A stretch of 64,000 nt of DNA from Eleginops maclovinus (Eukaryota > Chordata > Actinopteri > Perciformes > Eleginopidae), in assembly GCF_036324505.1 (NCBI RefSeq), contig NC_086365.1, forward strand, positions 3,778,655 through 3,842,654, written 5' to 3'. The position numbers and the translations under genes were made by a program. The notes beneath the pieces are model-generated. The model was not told where the DNA came from. It saw only the letters and a program-made list of their open reading frames with translations, and made no database searches. Of the stretch, positions 39,061 to 50,923 are shown piece by piece (positions within the stretch are counted from its first letter, which is position 1; each line of letters starts with the position of its first letter).

Positions 39061-39162
39061 GGTCCGAACGGAAATCATGTCTTCAAAATAAAAGCATGTA
39101 TACAAATAACACGATTCTTGGTTGAAAATGTCTCCAGCTGACTTTTATTTGACTGTTTGTAC

Positions 39163-41055
39163 TTTGTAAATGTAAATGTACTTTATTTATACAGCCCTTT
39201 ACAACAATCCTTTCGGAGTACCAAAGTGCTTTACATAGTGTAACAATAAAAAGACAGAAATAAAAACAATTTAAAAACAATAAAAACAGTGAGAGCAATA
39301 AAATACAGCAAAGTCAAATAAAATAAAATAAGATAAAAGCGCCATCGTTCTACTGGGTATTAAAAGCCATCCTAAATAAGTAGGTTTTTAGCCTGGATTT
39401 AAAAAGGCCCGGGTCCGAGATGAGACGCATCTCGGTGGGGAGCTTGTTCCAGAGCCTGGGAGCAGCGACGGAAAAGGCTCGGTCACCCCAGTGTTTATAT
39501 TTTGATCTGGGCGCTTCCAGTACAAGTTGATTTGTCGACCTCAACGCTCTACCTGGATCTCGGATGGTTAAAAGTTCGGATAAATATAATGGGGCAAGGC
39601 CATGAAGAGCTTTAAAAACAAACATTATAAGTTTAAAATCAATTCTAAAAAGGACAGGAAGCCAATGAAGGGAGTTAAGAACAGGGGTAATGTGCACACG
39701 TCTGTAAGTGTTGGTTAAAAGACGTGCCGCGGCATTTTGCACGAGTTGGAGGCGACTGAGGGAGGACTGAGAGAGGCCAACATAAAGTGCGTTACAATAA
39801 TCTAGCCGTGAACTAATTAAAGCATGAATGGCTTTCTCGAGGTCGTGGCGGCTTAAAAACATTTTAACTTTAGCTAAAAGACGCAGCTGGAAAAAACTGG
39901 TCCTGACAACATTACTGATTTGTTTGTCGAACTTGAGATGACTGTCAAAAGTTACACCAAGATTTCTGACAGTTGAACTGAGCTTTGGAGACAGGGTGCC
40001 AAAGTCGGCTGACGCAGTATCTCCAAACACAATACATTCAGTTTTTTCATCATTTAAGTTAAGAAAATTTTGAGCCAACCACTGCTTAATATCAGCAATA
40101 CAGTCAAATAAAGAACAATGTGCACTGTTACTGTTTGGCTTCACTGGCAGATAGATTTGCAGGTCGTCTGCATAACAGTGAAAGGAAAGGTTGTGCCTGG
40201 CTATAATTGACCCCAGTGGTAACATGTACAAAGAAAAAAGGATAGGGCCAAGAATAGATCCTTGTGGGACTCCACAAGAGAGAGGAGCACTGGAAGAGGA
40301 CAGGTCACCAACCATAACAGAGAAAGTCCTACTGGACAAATAAGATGTAAACCACTTCAACGCGGTGCCGTGGATGCCAACATAATTTTTTAGACGTGAC
40401 AGGAGGACTGCATGGTCCACCGTGTCGAAGGCTGCTGTCAGATCAAGCAGCACTAAGATAACGGGGCACTTGGCATCCACAGACAGAGCAATATCGTTGT
40501 GCACCTTTAACAGTGCAGACTCAGTACTGTGGCGAGACCTAAACCCAGATTGGAACTTCTCGAGTACGGAGTTGTCATCCAAAAAGGACTGTAATTGTAT
40601 AAAAACAGTTTTTTCTAAAACCTTAGAAAGAAAGGGCAGATTGGAGACAGGTCTAAAATTTGATAACACAGAGGGGTCAAGATTAGGCTTTTTAAGAAGG
40701 GGCCTGACCACAGCATGTTTAAAAGCATCTGGAACAGTTCCTAATCTAAGGCAGGAGTTGATAAAAACCAGGAGACTAGGCCCCACAGTATTAAAAACCA
40801 TTTTCAGCACTTTGGCAGGGACAGTATCCAATGGGCAATTTGTAGATTTCATGGATTTCATTATGTCACCAAGAGAAAAAAGGGAAACCAACTCAAACTG
40901 TTCAAACACAGCAGAATGAGCTGGGGCAACGAGCAGATCATTGTTAGTGTTCATGGTGACACTCTTACTGATATATTTTCTGACAGAATCCACCCTGTCA
41001 ACAAAATGATGAAGAAAATTCTCACAAGTGGCTATTGAAACATCAGTCACTGCAG
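39163..41055 (-). mobile_element. L2-like LINE, minus strand, 5' truncated
   Basis: On the minus strand, a 566-codon frame (41050-39350) is followed by a 3' untranslated region containing gtaaagcactttggtactcc and ggctgtataaataaagtaca, ending in (ACATTT)n near 39165. This is the usual L2-type 3' end. The endonuclease part is absent. The element ends about 0.7 kb upstream of the st8sia1 start codon and lies in the same orientation as that gene. Confidence 0.88.
39350..41050 (-). CDS. L2-like LINE ORF2 fragment: reverse transcriptase, 566 aa, uninterrupted
   Basis: RT motifs in order: FRPVSNLPFLSKVLEKTV (about 133-150), FQSGFRSRHSTESALLKV (about 166-183), LLDLTAAFDTVDH with the catalytic Asp at 203, GVPQGSILGPILFSLYM (about 263-279), and the YADD box at 293-296. 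Then come the NLNDEKTECIVFG region, the LGVTFDSHLKFDKQI motif, the RLDYCNALYVGL block and a C-terminal PRLWNKLPTEMR..P..FKSRLKTYLF signature, all typical of L2-type elements in fish. No stop or frameshift interrupts it, so the insertion is young. The Met at the start is within the frame and not a native start. Confidence 0.92.
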   Translation of the reverse strand: MTDVSIATCENFLHHFVDRVDSVRKYISKSVTMNTNNDLLVAPAHSAVFEQFELVSLFSLGDIMKSMKSTNCPLDTVPAKVLKMVFNTVGPSLLVFINSCLRLGTVPDAFKHAVVRPLLKKPNLDPSVLSNFRPVSNLPFLSKVLEKTVFIQLQSFLDDNSVLEKFQSGFRSRHSTESALLKVHNDIALSVDAKCPVILVLLDLTAAFDTVDHAVLLSRLKNYVGIHGTALKWFTSYLSSRTFSVMVGDLSSSSAPLSCGVPQGSILGPILFSLYMLPLGSIIARHNLSFHCYADDLQIYLPVKPNSNSAHCSLFDCIADIKQWLAQNFLNLNDEKTECIVFGDTASADFGTLSPKLSSTVRNLGVTFDSHLKFDKQISNVVRTSFFQLRLLAKVKMFLSRHDLEKAIHALISSRLDYCNALYVGLSQSSLSRLQLVQNAAARLLTNTYRRVHITPVLNSLHWLPVLFRIDFKLIMFVFKALHGLAPLYLSELLTIRDPGRALRSTNQLVLEAPRSKYKHWGDRAFSVAAPRLWNKLPTEMRLISDPGLFKSRLKTYLFRMAFNTQ

Positions 41056-41303
41056 AAGTCTACACACTTTGAATGCAAAGCTTATAGGGACTGATATTTC
41101 CCTTGAAATATTATATTTGCAGTGCTATCCAAAGATTGATCACTTTGTCGAAGTACACTATATTTGTGAGTGAAATGTTTGGAGCTAATTTATCACCATT
41201 ACTATAAACAGCCGGTAAAAGGTTCTTCAAAATATATGTAACACAGTGTGGTTACATAAATACAATTCTAAAATAGTAGGATATGTGTTAGCATCCACAT
41301 GAA

Positions 41304-41495
41304 GATTCAAGATTCAAAGGCTTTATTGTCGAATGCAAAGTAAATCCAGTGTAATTATGGCAATGACAATATTAAGTCCAAGGGTCCTTCAACAATGCAA
41401 AATATATAAAACAATAACATAATAAAAAATAGTGCAAGAAGAACAGAAATAAAAATGTAATGTAAGATGTTTGGAAAGTTTTACTAGAATAACCA
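41304..41495 (-). mobile_element. LINE 3' tail fragment (minus strand)
   Basis: The 3' end reads, on the minus strand, ttgcattcgacaataaagcc then tttgaatcttgaatct, a retroelement tail with a short terminal repeat. Confidence 0.5.
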
Positions 41496-41970
41496 GAATC
41501 AGAATCAGAAACATTTTATTTATCCCAAACTGGGAATTTGTTTTCGTTGCAGCAGCGAAATATAAAAAGAAGCAAAACAAATAACAAATAATTAGAACTA
41601 AAATGAAATGAGAAATATACAAATGTACAAAGAAGGCAATAATGTAAATCACTATAATGTAAATGTACAATGTTAAGTGTGAAGGAGTGCATGTTAAATC
41701 CAGTTTACAGAGAGGCTATGGAGCAGTGAGTTGTCTGCCAGCCAGGGGGGAATTATTGTACAGAGTTATTGCAGTGGGCAGGAATGTTCTCCTGTACCTG
41801 TCCTTGTGACAGCGGAGCTGGAGCAGTCTGTTGCATAAGGAGCTCCGCTGTCTGTCCAGCTGCAGGTGGAAAGGGTGGGTGGGGTTATCCATGATCCACC
41901 ACAGCCTCAAGATTGTCCAGTTTGATGCCGATGACAGAGCCAGCTTTCCTGATCAGTTTCTTGACATCAG
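41494..41970 (-). mobile_element. Rex1/CR1-like LINE 3' fragment (minus strand)
   Basis: The minus-strand frame 41910-41716 has RSSLCNRLLQLRCHKDRYRR and TFLPTAITLYNNSPLAG, the LINE C-terminus. The 3' untranslated region ends tgggataaataaaatgtttc then tgattctgattctg at 41494-41520. The preceding tail fragment abuts it. Confidence 0.75.
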
Positions 41971-42344
41971 CAGTTTGCTAGCAATAACATTTTTCTGAAA
42001 ACATTTGCAAACAGGGTCTGTATCATTTTATCAATTTGACTATTATGGATCCATACATCAATGTGTTCCCGTTTACCAACTATCGACTACAATACATTGT
42101 TTTCATGGATTATAGCCTACCTACAACAACGCATTAGATGCGACTTGTCTTTTATTTTGAAAGTTGCATTTAGCTGTCCTCTGTTAACTTCCGCAAGCTT
42201 GACACCGACTGCTGCATGTGAAATCTAACGAAAGTGTCCCCCTCTGCTCCCAGCGGAGATCTGTAATGTGAAGTTCTGCTGCCCCGTTCTGGACTATCGC
42301 TGCACTGCAGGAAAAAAGGCTTTAAGATGATTGAGACGTAGCGG

Positions 42345-43273
42345 CGTCTCAATTCAACAGCCGCATCCTTCTGAGGCTGCATTCGTAGACCGCTTGCGTC
42401 ACTTCCCCTGAGAGAAGGCTGTCCCAACTTAAAAAAAAGACAAGACTCCTCCGAATGTGGCCCACTTTTCCCGGATTTGGAGGATACATCTGATGTGTCC
42501 TGCGCGGTCTACCGTATCCCAGGATGCAATGCGCACTGGTGACCAGTGAGGTTTATTCAAAGGAAATAGCGGTCAGGTCTCTGCAGCAGAGCGGATTGAA
42601 AAGCAGCAGCAAACGGAGGAATCACTAATGAATGTGAATAAAAGAAACAACTTCCATCAACACACTTCTGCTGATCAGTTTGTTTTACTGCTGGTGATGT
42701 TAAATGACATGATGGATTTCCTCTGTCTTAGTGATGGAAGTTCTCATAATAGAAGACATGAAGCTGCAGAGAGGATGATGGATATATTCTTACCTCTACT
42801 TTGAGATTAGATGAACAAAAAAATGTGAATAGTAATTGTTAAATACATTGTTTATTTAATTTACTTTGAACCATTATTTACAACATGAAGTATAACAGTG
42901 GAATAATAGGATATCTCTAGGTCATTAAGCAGTCTTAAATTCTGTTTTAATTATATTAATAGGTTTAGGGAGAGAAGGAGAATATAAACAGTTTTAAACC
43001 ACAGCTAGATAATAACATTAGAAAACTAATATTGTTAAGAATCAAACAAAAAAAAAGGAAAAGGAAAGTGTCTGGATCCTCTTCAGCTGAGTTTGCTTGT
43101 TAAGTAATTTGCTATCGGGCTTCTGGAGCGCAACAGAACAGTGCCTATGATGTAAACAGGAACAGGAAGTGCTCCGTAAACTAGACTGTCTCATTTCCTA
43201 GGTCGCTTGGTCCAGCCTACCCAATCTACGTCGGCTGGGTCCTCCGAAGCATGCGGCCGATTAATTGAGACAG
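42345..43273 (-). mobile_element. Non-autonomous element, copy B (929 bp), inverted relative to copy A
   Basis: Reverse complement of 35496-36439 over its full length with scattered differences (ends cgtctcaattcaacagccgc and ggccgattaattgagacag). It lies upstream of st8sia1, so the two copies bracket the gene's first two exons. Confidence 0.8.
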
Positions 43274-44755
43274 GGCTGCAGCATGCTACCACACCCTAAC
43301 TCCATACCGAGGTCACCGTGTGATCCTATTTTAATCCATACATGGTTTAACAATGTCTTTTACACAAGATTATGCAGCTTCTTCATATTCTGCCCTGAAA
43401 TATTGAATTATGTTATATTCTATTCTATTCTATTCTGGTGTTTCTGCACACCAGAAGAGTCTTTGTTTAAAGTGCTGTCCTCCTGTGGACAAAGTCAGTG
43501 TTACCTGGAATCATTTTACCAGCCGTGGCTCTGTGATTGTGTCTTTGTGTGTAAGAAGTGTTTATCTTCAGTGTTGTGTTTATGAAGGCAAATTTCTTCA
43601 GATCGTATGTTATTTATTTAAAGGCACCACAGGAGTCTTTGCGTTACAATTCTGAGCACTGATTGACTGGTTAAAGGAGTTCAATTTCAGGGTAAATTTA
43701 AGGTTAGGTTAGGGACACATTTAGATATGAATGTTGACGTGTCACAAGGCTATTTGTGTGCATTGAATTCTATGTATAGCTTTATTGATTTTAAATAAAC
43801 TTGTCCTTGCGCACCCTTAGCCCGCATTGTGCTAATGCAGATGCTTCAGGGTTCAAAGGTGCTTCAATTGTCTTTCAAGGGAGAATAACATAATGTCTTG
43901 GATTGAAGGAATTTCTGCATTTAGAATTTTCTGCACAAAAAAAACAAAAACCGATTCTCTTGAAAAACCCTCAAGTCTTTCCCAAATAGGCAACTATAAT
44001 TTCAACAGACATTTCACAAAAGCAACTTGTGCTTGTGCTACTCCCAAATACCATGTAAAAACGCATAAATACAAAATAAGTAAAGCAGTAAATAACAACC
44101 GAATAGTTAAAAAGCATACAAAGACATCTCAATTTACATGTCTACATCAAATAACATAAAAACAAGAACAATCCTAAAGTTATCTCCTTGCCCTCGTACC
44201 CTTTCGCCTGATGTAAGCTAATGAAAGTGCGATTAGCTGAGAAATGTTGGCTACTCAGGGCACCCTCTGCCCCCTGATGGGATCTCCAAAGGCAGCGTCA
44301 AGGTCAGAGCAGCGGGCAGAGGGCAGTCCACTTGGCTGAAGTCATGTGACAGCTGCTCCCTGTGCCCCTGTGTCCAAACCCTGAGCCACTGGAGCTCTGT
44401 ACATGATCCGGCAGCATGTGAGGGGTGCACAGGCTTGAAAGGTGAACAAAAAACCTGTCTGTAGATTTGGATAGCACAATCTACTGTATATCAACAACGT
44501 TGTTTGTTAGATGTTAAGAATAGTATATTTTATAAGTGAAAGATGTATTCAGATCCTTTCATACAGTACATTTATTGATACAACAATTGATTCATTAGAA
44601 GTATTATAAGTGTGTTTAAAGCATTGGCCCGTTTGGGAACTATATTTTGCAAATGTTATAATAACAGATCCTTATGCAGCACTTTCCTGTAGTAGTCAAG
44701 AAAGAGCTAATTCTAACCACTGTTCATGCTGTTTTGTAGACTTTTTCAAAAAGAT
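43274..44755. other. Non-coding stretch, no gene recognised
   Basis: A short ATTCT pentanucleotide run (43418-43436) and AT-rich DNA; the open frames show no motif. Confidence 0.4.
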
Positions 44756-44759
44756 ATAT

Positions 44760-44990
44760 AAATCAGAATCAGAACGATACAGGTTTATTGACAAGCTGGT
44801 TACACATACAAGGAATTTGCCTTGGTGTATATGGTGCATATAAACACAGTTAAAGAAGATACATTGTAAGAAAAACAAACCAAAAATAAAACAATTACAA
44901 AGAACTGTTTTGATATAACATAAAGATATAGACAACTATTTACATTAAATATAAATATACCTAAGAATTCATACACTATATTATACAGTA
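44760..44990 (-). mobile_element. LINE or SINE 3' tail fragment (minus strand)
   Basis: On the minus strand it contains ccaaggcaaattccttgtat and ttgtcaataaacctgtatcg, ending gttctgattctgat, a common fish retroelement tail. Confidence 0.55.
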
Positions 44991-45029
44991 TGTTGAATGT
45001 AATTAAATATGTTAAATAAATGTAAAACT

Positions 45030-45140
45030 ACAATATCTGCAGCTCAATTGAAGTGAAGTACAAGTATAATGTAGCATTTATACTCAAGTGAACTACCTCA
45101 AAATTACACTTTGCTACTCTATGTAAAAACATGAAAAGTA
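45030..45140. mobile_element. Fragment of the Tol2-type hAT MITE
   Basis: gaagtgaagtacaagtataa and actcaagtgaactacctcaa resemble internal parts of the CAGAGGTGGGAAGTA element. Confidence 0.35.
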
Positions 45141-48100
45141 GTAGTGTGCCTAAAACATTGTATGTTCAGTTTATAGTACCCATTGTGTCACCTAAGAAGT
45201 ATCAAACATTGTTAGCGACATGTTATAATGCTTTTTCTAATGATACGACAGACATCAACGTCATTGCTGAGCTGGCCATGACAGTGGGTTCAGATGGATT
45301 ATAAAGCCGACAACTGACAAAACAAATATCACTCCGACAGCCGGTGAGAACGGACCGAGAGACTTGAAGATCACGCATTGACAGCCTGCCTCAGGGATTA
45401 ATGCGGCCTTAGTGCATTTTTCCTTCTTTTATTCCCACAGGTTCAAATTGTTCACATTTGCCACCACATAAGGAGAACTATGGGCTGACACATTAAGCTG
45501 TCACCCACCTATTTATAAAAAGCAGTGAGAGTAGAAAGTGCATTACAAGCACTTCCCGGATACCAAGGCCTCCCTGTTATTTTTTTCATTGTGTGTGTGT
45601 GTCTGTGTGGGGATGGAGGGGAGTTGGGTTGCAGCAGAAATAGCGCTCCCACCTGCTGAGGATCACAGGAAAAAAAAAAATGATGACAGACATTTGTTGT
45701 CCCCCGTGTCTTCCTACTTCTATTGCCTCTCTTTGCTCACTGAGGCATTGTCCCTTCAGCTCCTGCCTTCAGACACTGTTTGACACTAAAATGCTTAATA
45801 AGGAACTGTGATTGCAGCAAAAAGGTGATGCGATAGCCTGGAAAACTATGGAAATGTACATTTTTCAATGGCTTGGATTATACCAATTGATTAATACTTA
45901 CATACAGTATGGCACATAATGATATTGTTTCCATAGAGACTATGACATCACTTTTGAATGCAGCAGCCAAAAATATTTGTGTTCATAAATAAAACATTTA
46001 AACTGTCAAACGTTGTGATAACACTATATGTTACATGGCAATGTGGAACATGATAAGAAAATACAAATGTTATGTAAGATTTGTCACATTTATTGACAGA
46101 CATAAATATATACAGTATATGTACATGTACGACTACTTATTTAATATTCAAAGAGACAAATCACAGATACATTAGAGAATCAGAAAGAAGAAATTACCTA
46201 ACCTTTATACGAGATGTTCCTGTTGCAGAAAATGTTGTCATTCATCTTCATCTGGTTTCTAATCTCTGAGAAGCCTTCACAACTCACTTAGAGCAAAGGG
46301 CTCAACGTAAACACTTCCTTGTTTAAATGTTGCTCCTCTGAGGATGTCCTTGTAGCTAATGCTCTGTTTACCAAAAACACCTTAGCACTTGCATCAGCTT
46401 TATTCCAGGATAAGTCAGTGGAAAGAAGAGAAACTTGATGCTCAGGGGTGAGCTGATTTGCAAGAAGTGCCGCAGCTCAGGCCGAGATTAGCTCTCCAGC
46501 TCTGATATCTCGATGGGCAGGCCAAGAAATACTTGACAGCAGTAACTACAACAACACACAGCAGCAGGTCAAGAGTCAAAGTCAAGTGAAGTGAGGAAGT
46601 CTCAGAGACAACACAGGCCTTTAATGAACATGTTTTCCTTTGTAACGCACTGTATCTGTCTCATATAGAGAACAGCTATGGTAGCAGTGCTGTGAGCTAA
46701 ATGCTAACGCCAACATGCTATCATGCTCACTCACAATGCAATCATGCAAATGTTTAGCAGGTATAAACATGTTCATTGTCTGGGTTTAGCATGTTGGCAT
46801 GCTATTGCTAACATATTTGCACTAAAGGCTAAGCTGGGGCAAGTACAACCTTTTCACATTGTTCATTTTGTACTCAAAAAATGTATGTCCATGATTGAGT
46901 GTGTGTAGCTTTTCTTCACATGATGAAGGCTTTTCCCCAGTTCAAAGGAAGAATTTCTACATTTTAAATTCTGTTTTTTAGAATCTTCTTGAATAGCTTC
47001 ATGGGTTGACGCTGTACAAATAAAACATTATTTCACAAAGGACATATTTTATTTCATGTCTGTTAATAAACAGATCTGTGTTTTTCGACTTTTCCCATCT
47101 TCTTCATGCGACTGTGAATACAATAAATTATACATCTTCAACATAGCAGAAATTCACAACCTGCAATTCCACTCACTTATTTATCTCTACCAAAAAGAAC
47201 AGAGCCGACGAGAACAAACCTCTTCTTATTTTAGACCAATATATAATTACTCCAACCAGTATTTTTTTATCATAATAACTGTGATTAGAGAAGATCAAAT
47301 GTCCCAGGAACTAATTTCTGTTATTTAACCTTGATCACTCTACACTTGCCCCTTGAATATCTCAGAGGTAATGACAGCAGCTAACGGTCTCTGCATGGCT
47401 GCCATACACACTTTATGACAAGCATATAATTAACTTTTGGATGATGTGTTTGACTAAGTAAACAGTCAGTAAAGGGCTTGTATTGATGAGTCAAAAACAG
47501 CCTCTGATTGTAATTGTTCTTACATTATCATTTTGCTCTTTGGGTGTTTATTATTCCCCTCAAATACTTTATTAATAAGCTAAATATAAACTCTTGGTCC
47601 TGTTTTGTTTCCTCTTTACTCTTCTGACCTCAACCCTTGAATGGTATTATCTAAAGAACTTGTTTAGTTTACTGTACATTGATAGTTAACTAGATTTCTT
47701 ATCAAAAGTTAGATGAGAAGATGTTTGTACGCTTAATATGAATTTATATAGCACATTTGTTTAGCTTATCATTAGCCTTAAGAACTGGAAACAAGGGGAA
47801 ACAGATCATTTTTAAATGTAACACAATCAATCTAGCAGCCTCTCTGAAGCTCACTTATAAACAAGGTTTGCCTCAATAGTTTAATTGGTACTAACAAAAG
47901 GTTTGCTAGTTGCATAGTATTTGATCCTGGTCGAGAAATATTCTCACACATAAACGTCCATAAAACTATGACTTTGCACCTCGGCTTTTGTTTTTATGTG
48001 TTCTTCAGTTCTGCTTTCGAAGGTGTTGGTGGTAGATTTTGTTTCCTTAGTCAGATAGGACAATATTTTCCTTGGAGTTACACTTGAACAATATATTCTG

Positions 48101-48318
48101 TCAATGTTGTCGGCATTGATGTATTTTCTTTTGCTACTGTTATTTAACGGCCTCAGTTAGCAACATCTTAACAATGCCATTAAGGTAGTGCTCATGTTTT
48201 ATAACCCTCCCCGGGTGTTGTCACAGTGGCAGGGGAGGTGATATTCCATGCTCGGTCCGGGGCCAGCACATTCTTGGGGCCAGACGTTATATCTGCTGTC
48301 CATGCGCCACACCGCTCA
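45141..48318. other. Non-coding stretch upstream of troponin I
   Basis: No coding motif. Muscle enhancers could lie here, but none can be identified securely by eye. Confidence 0.4.
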
Positions 48319-48374
48319 CATAAAAGCTGCCTATTGTCTCCAGCAGCCGCTGTTTGACTCTCTTCCATTCACAG
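48319..48374 (+). promoter_or_regulatory. Probable troponin I promoter (TATA-like box) and non-coding exon 1
   Basis: cataaaag at 48319-48326 is followed about 25 bp later by a short segment ending ccattcacag before a consensus donor gtaata at 48375. Upstream are ccctcccc (CACC-box-like, about 48207) and acattcttgg (MCAT-like, about 48268). This layout of a short non-coding first exon spliced to the exon with the ATG is usual for troponin I genes; the start site is inferred. Confidence 0.4.
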
Positions 48375-49118
48375 GTAATACAAACATTAATTTATTGTAC
48401 CTGTTTGATTATTTAAAGCTTTCATTACATTTCAGATATTCCATTTAGTTATTTTAGATACTATTATATTATACAATAGTTTGGCATTGTTTTTTTTCTG
48501 GTTATAAAAAGTCTGACGCAGTATTCCCAGTATATCTGTAAATATAGACCATATTTTTAACAGTGTCAAATCTTTTATATGGCAATTGTATTTTCACGTA
48601 AATAAAAAGTAGATTTTTTCTTTAGAGCTTGTTGGGATTATGAAAGAAGATATGTCAAATGTTCTCCTTGAGCCTACTGCTGTTAAGATTTTGTCTGTTA
48701 TGTCAGGATATCAACAGTAAAACTGAGATGATGCTGAATATAGTGAAGGGAACGCTCTTGTCCTGTCCTTGCTCTAATCCTGTTGTCAGGGATGTTGAGG
48801 AGTGTTTGCTATGCCGTGGCTTAATGGGTCAAATTACATCGTGTTTCACTGGGCCCACACATTTCTCCCAGACTGTACTAATAAACACTTCTGTTTGTCC
48901 CACTTTGTTTGTTTCTGGGATTAAAGTTCAAGTGAGGTAAGAAAATGAATCTTCTATTCCTGAGTGCTCCTGTCATGGTTCATATTTATGTAGTTGACTG
49001 TTCTATTCACTATTTAAATACATTTTTTAAGCTCTCTTTCACAGTCAATGTTATTTCCTATATCCTCGCCCTCATTTGTCAATTTTTGGGGTTTTAGGAG
49101 CCCGACAGACCCGCAGCC

Positions 49119-49142
49119 ATGAATCCCAAAGGGGGGGAAAAG
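49119..49142 (+). CDS. tnni1: tnni1 coding exon 1 (start codon)
   Basis: ATG then NPKGGEK, preceded by 21 non-coding bases after the acceptor ggttttag at 49090-49097; donor gtaagc. Tiny first coding exons are normal in troponin I genes. Confidence 0.82.
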
Positions 49143-50923
49143 GTAAGCCTGCTATATTCCACAGTGTTAATCCACCATGCATGGAGAGGGGACACATTGT
49201 CCTGTTTCACACGGCAGAGATCTGGCAGTGGTTATCTGGCAGGAGTTGTTATCAGCATCACTGAGCGCTTTCCTCTTGACTTCATCCTAATAATAAAGCA
49301 TTATCTTTTCACATGCGTCTGCAGCAGGGGGGTGGGCAGTTTGACTTACAGGTCTTTCCATACATAGGCAGAGGCCTACTAATACTTGGGTATTTCCATT
49401 TAATGCTACTTTATACTCCACTACATTTATTTAACAGCTTTAGCTATTTTTAACAAAATGCGTCTGTAAAAATTAATTGGGGAGCACAAAAGAGTCAAAT
49501 TATTTTAATATTTTACAAAGTCAATGGCCATTTGCAATTTGATTTATTTGACTTTTTATAAAGTACATTAAGCTGATAATACATTTGTGCTTTGACTTAA
49601 GTAAGATGTTGTATGCAGGACTTGTAATTCAATATTTTGATAATAATATATTGCTACTTTTACTCAAGTCTGAATACTTCTTCCACCTCTGTACATGGGC
49701 ATATTCTATACTGTACATTATATGGTGTACTTTAATTTTGTCCTTCTTCTTTAAAAACCTGAAGGCCTTGAGTAATTATTTGATTAACGGTCATAAAATG
49801 TAATAATACATTATTTTCTTTCACAGCCGAAGTCAAAGATTTCGGCTTCTCGCAAGCTCTCTCTGAAGGTGGGTAATGATAACACGTTCTTGTTTGTTTA
49901 ATCCCATGTGGCAATGGCAGAAGTTGGGAATTACTTTCATATTTCCACAAGATATTTAGATACTGTCTGTCTTTATGTTAAGCCAAAACACTTGTATATC
50001 AATATCTAATGAAGTAAATTCACTGTAGTAACCTGGAGTCTGTTACTTTCATGTCACCAAATAAAACTGGTTGTCATTCGATTTGAAGTTTTGATTGGTA
50101 TCTGTTCTGTCCAATCAGATGCTTCTCCTCACAAGGGCCTGTGAGGATTTGGACAAGGAGAGACTGGATAGGGAGGAGGACAAAAATCGCTATCTAGGAG
50201 AAAAGTTGCCCCCTCTGCAGCTGTCTGGATTACCACTGGACGAACTAAAAGTAAGAGTCATACGCCAAGCAAAGCACATTTATTTCTACAGCAGAAAAAA
50301 AAGTAGGATGTTTGAGTAATATGTTTAATAGCCTCCTTTTCCCTCAGAATTTAGTCAAGCAGCTTCATTCAAAAATTGACGTTGTAGACGAGGAGAGATA
50401 CGACTGCGAATTCAAAGTGGGCAAACACAACAAAGATGTGAGTCTCTGAACGCCTTTTTCAATGCTAACTAAGATTTTCAAATGTTCATTTTTCATATAT
50501 TTTCTGTCTTATTGTTCAGATCCATGAGCTGAAGCTGAAAATACAGGATCTTGGAGGCAAGTTCAAAAAACCCGCCCTGAGGAAGGTGAGGGTGTCTGCA
50601 GATGAGATGATGAGGGCTCTTCTGGGCTCCAAACACAAGGGCTCCATGGACCTCAGAGCCAACCTCAAGTCCGTGAAGAAGGAGGACGTCAAACAGGACA
50701 AGGTACTGCTTTCCACACATTAAGACATGCCGGGAATTTGGTTACAGAGACACAAAAATCTATTTTGTCTTGGGAATATGAGGTGTTATAATTTGGATTT
50801 TTTGTTTCTGTTCGTCCCCAGGTGACTGGCAGTGAAGTGGGTGACTGGCGTAAGAACGTGGAGGCCATGTCCGGCATGGAGGGACGCAAGAAAATGTTCG
50901 ATACAGCCGGCGGGGCGCAGTGA
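49119..50923 (+). CDS. tnni1: Troponin I, slow skeletal/cardiac-type, six coding exons, complete
   Basis: The inhibitory subunit of the troponin complex on thin filaments: it holds actomyosin off until troponin C binds calcium. Coding exons 49119-49142, 49827-49868, 50119-50250, 50348-50437, 50520-50702 and 50822-50923 give 190 codons, near the 187 of mammalian TNNI1. [14 protein letters not shown] (about 10-23) is the N-terminal troponin C contact. [18 protein letters not shown] is the helix that pairs with troponin [20 protein letters not shown] (109-127) is the inhibitory and switch region, and [20 protein letters not shown] the C-terminal mobile domain. No cardiac N-terminal extension with PKA serines is present. 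The ending [13 protein letters not shown] fits tnni1 better than tnni2; which fish tnni1 paralogue it is cannot be settled. AATAAA at 51199-51204 is the likely polyadenylation signal. Confidence 0.9.
49385..49691. mobile_element. Tol2-type hAT MITE in tnni1 intron
   Basis: acttgggtatttccatttaa, tgctactttatactccacta and, at the right end, gaatacttcttccacctctg are landmark segments of the CAGAGGTGGGAAGTA element. It lies between coding exons 1 and 2. Confidence 0.6.
49827..49868 (+). CDS. tnni1: tnni1 coding exon 2
   Basis: Fourteen codons, [14 protein letters not shown]; acceptor tttcacag, donor gtgggt. It starts the troponin C binding segment. Confidence 0.9.
50119..50250 (+). CDS. tnni1: tnni1 coding exon 3
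   Basis: Forty-four codons, [20 protein letters not shown] to [18 protein letters not shown]; acceptor ccaatcag, donor gtaaga. Confidence 0.92.
50348..50437 (+). CDS. tnni1: tnni1 coding exon 4
   Basis: Thirty codons, [20 protein letters not shown] then [10 protein letters not shown]; acceptor ccctcag, donor gtgagt. Confidence 0.92.
50520..50702 (+). CDS. tnni1: tnni1 coding exon 5 (inhibitory and switch region)
   Basis: Sixty-one codons from [17 protein letters not shown] through [17 protein letters not shown] to [10 protein letters not shown]; acceptor tgttcag, donor gtactg. Confidence 0.93.
50822..50923 (+). CDS. tnni1: tnni1 coding exon 6 (C-terminus, stop)
   Basis: [20 protein letters not shown] then [13 protein letters not shown] and TGA at 50921-50923; acceptor tccccag. 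Confidence 0.93.
   Translation: MTGSEVGDWRKNVEAMSGMEGRKKMFDTAGGAQ

Noticed and set aside
40422..40919. 165-codon plus-strand frame opposite the L2 LINE
   Set aside because: Antisense shadow of the 566-codon reverse-transcriptase frame.
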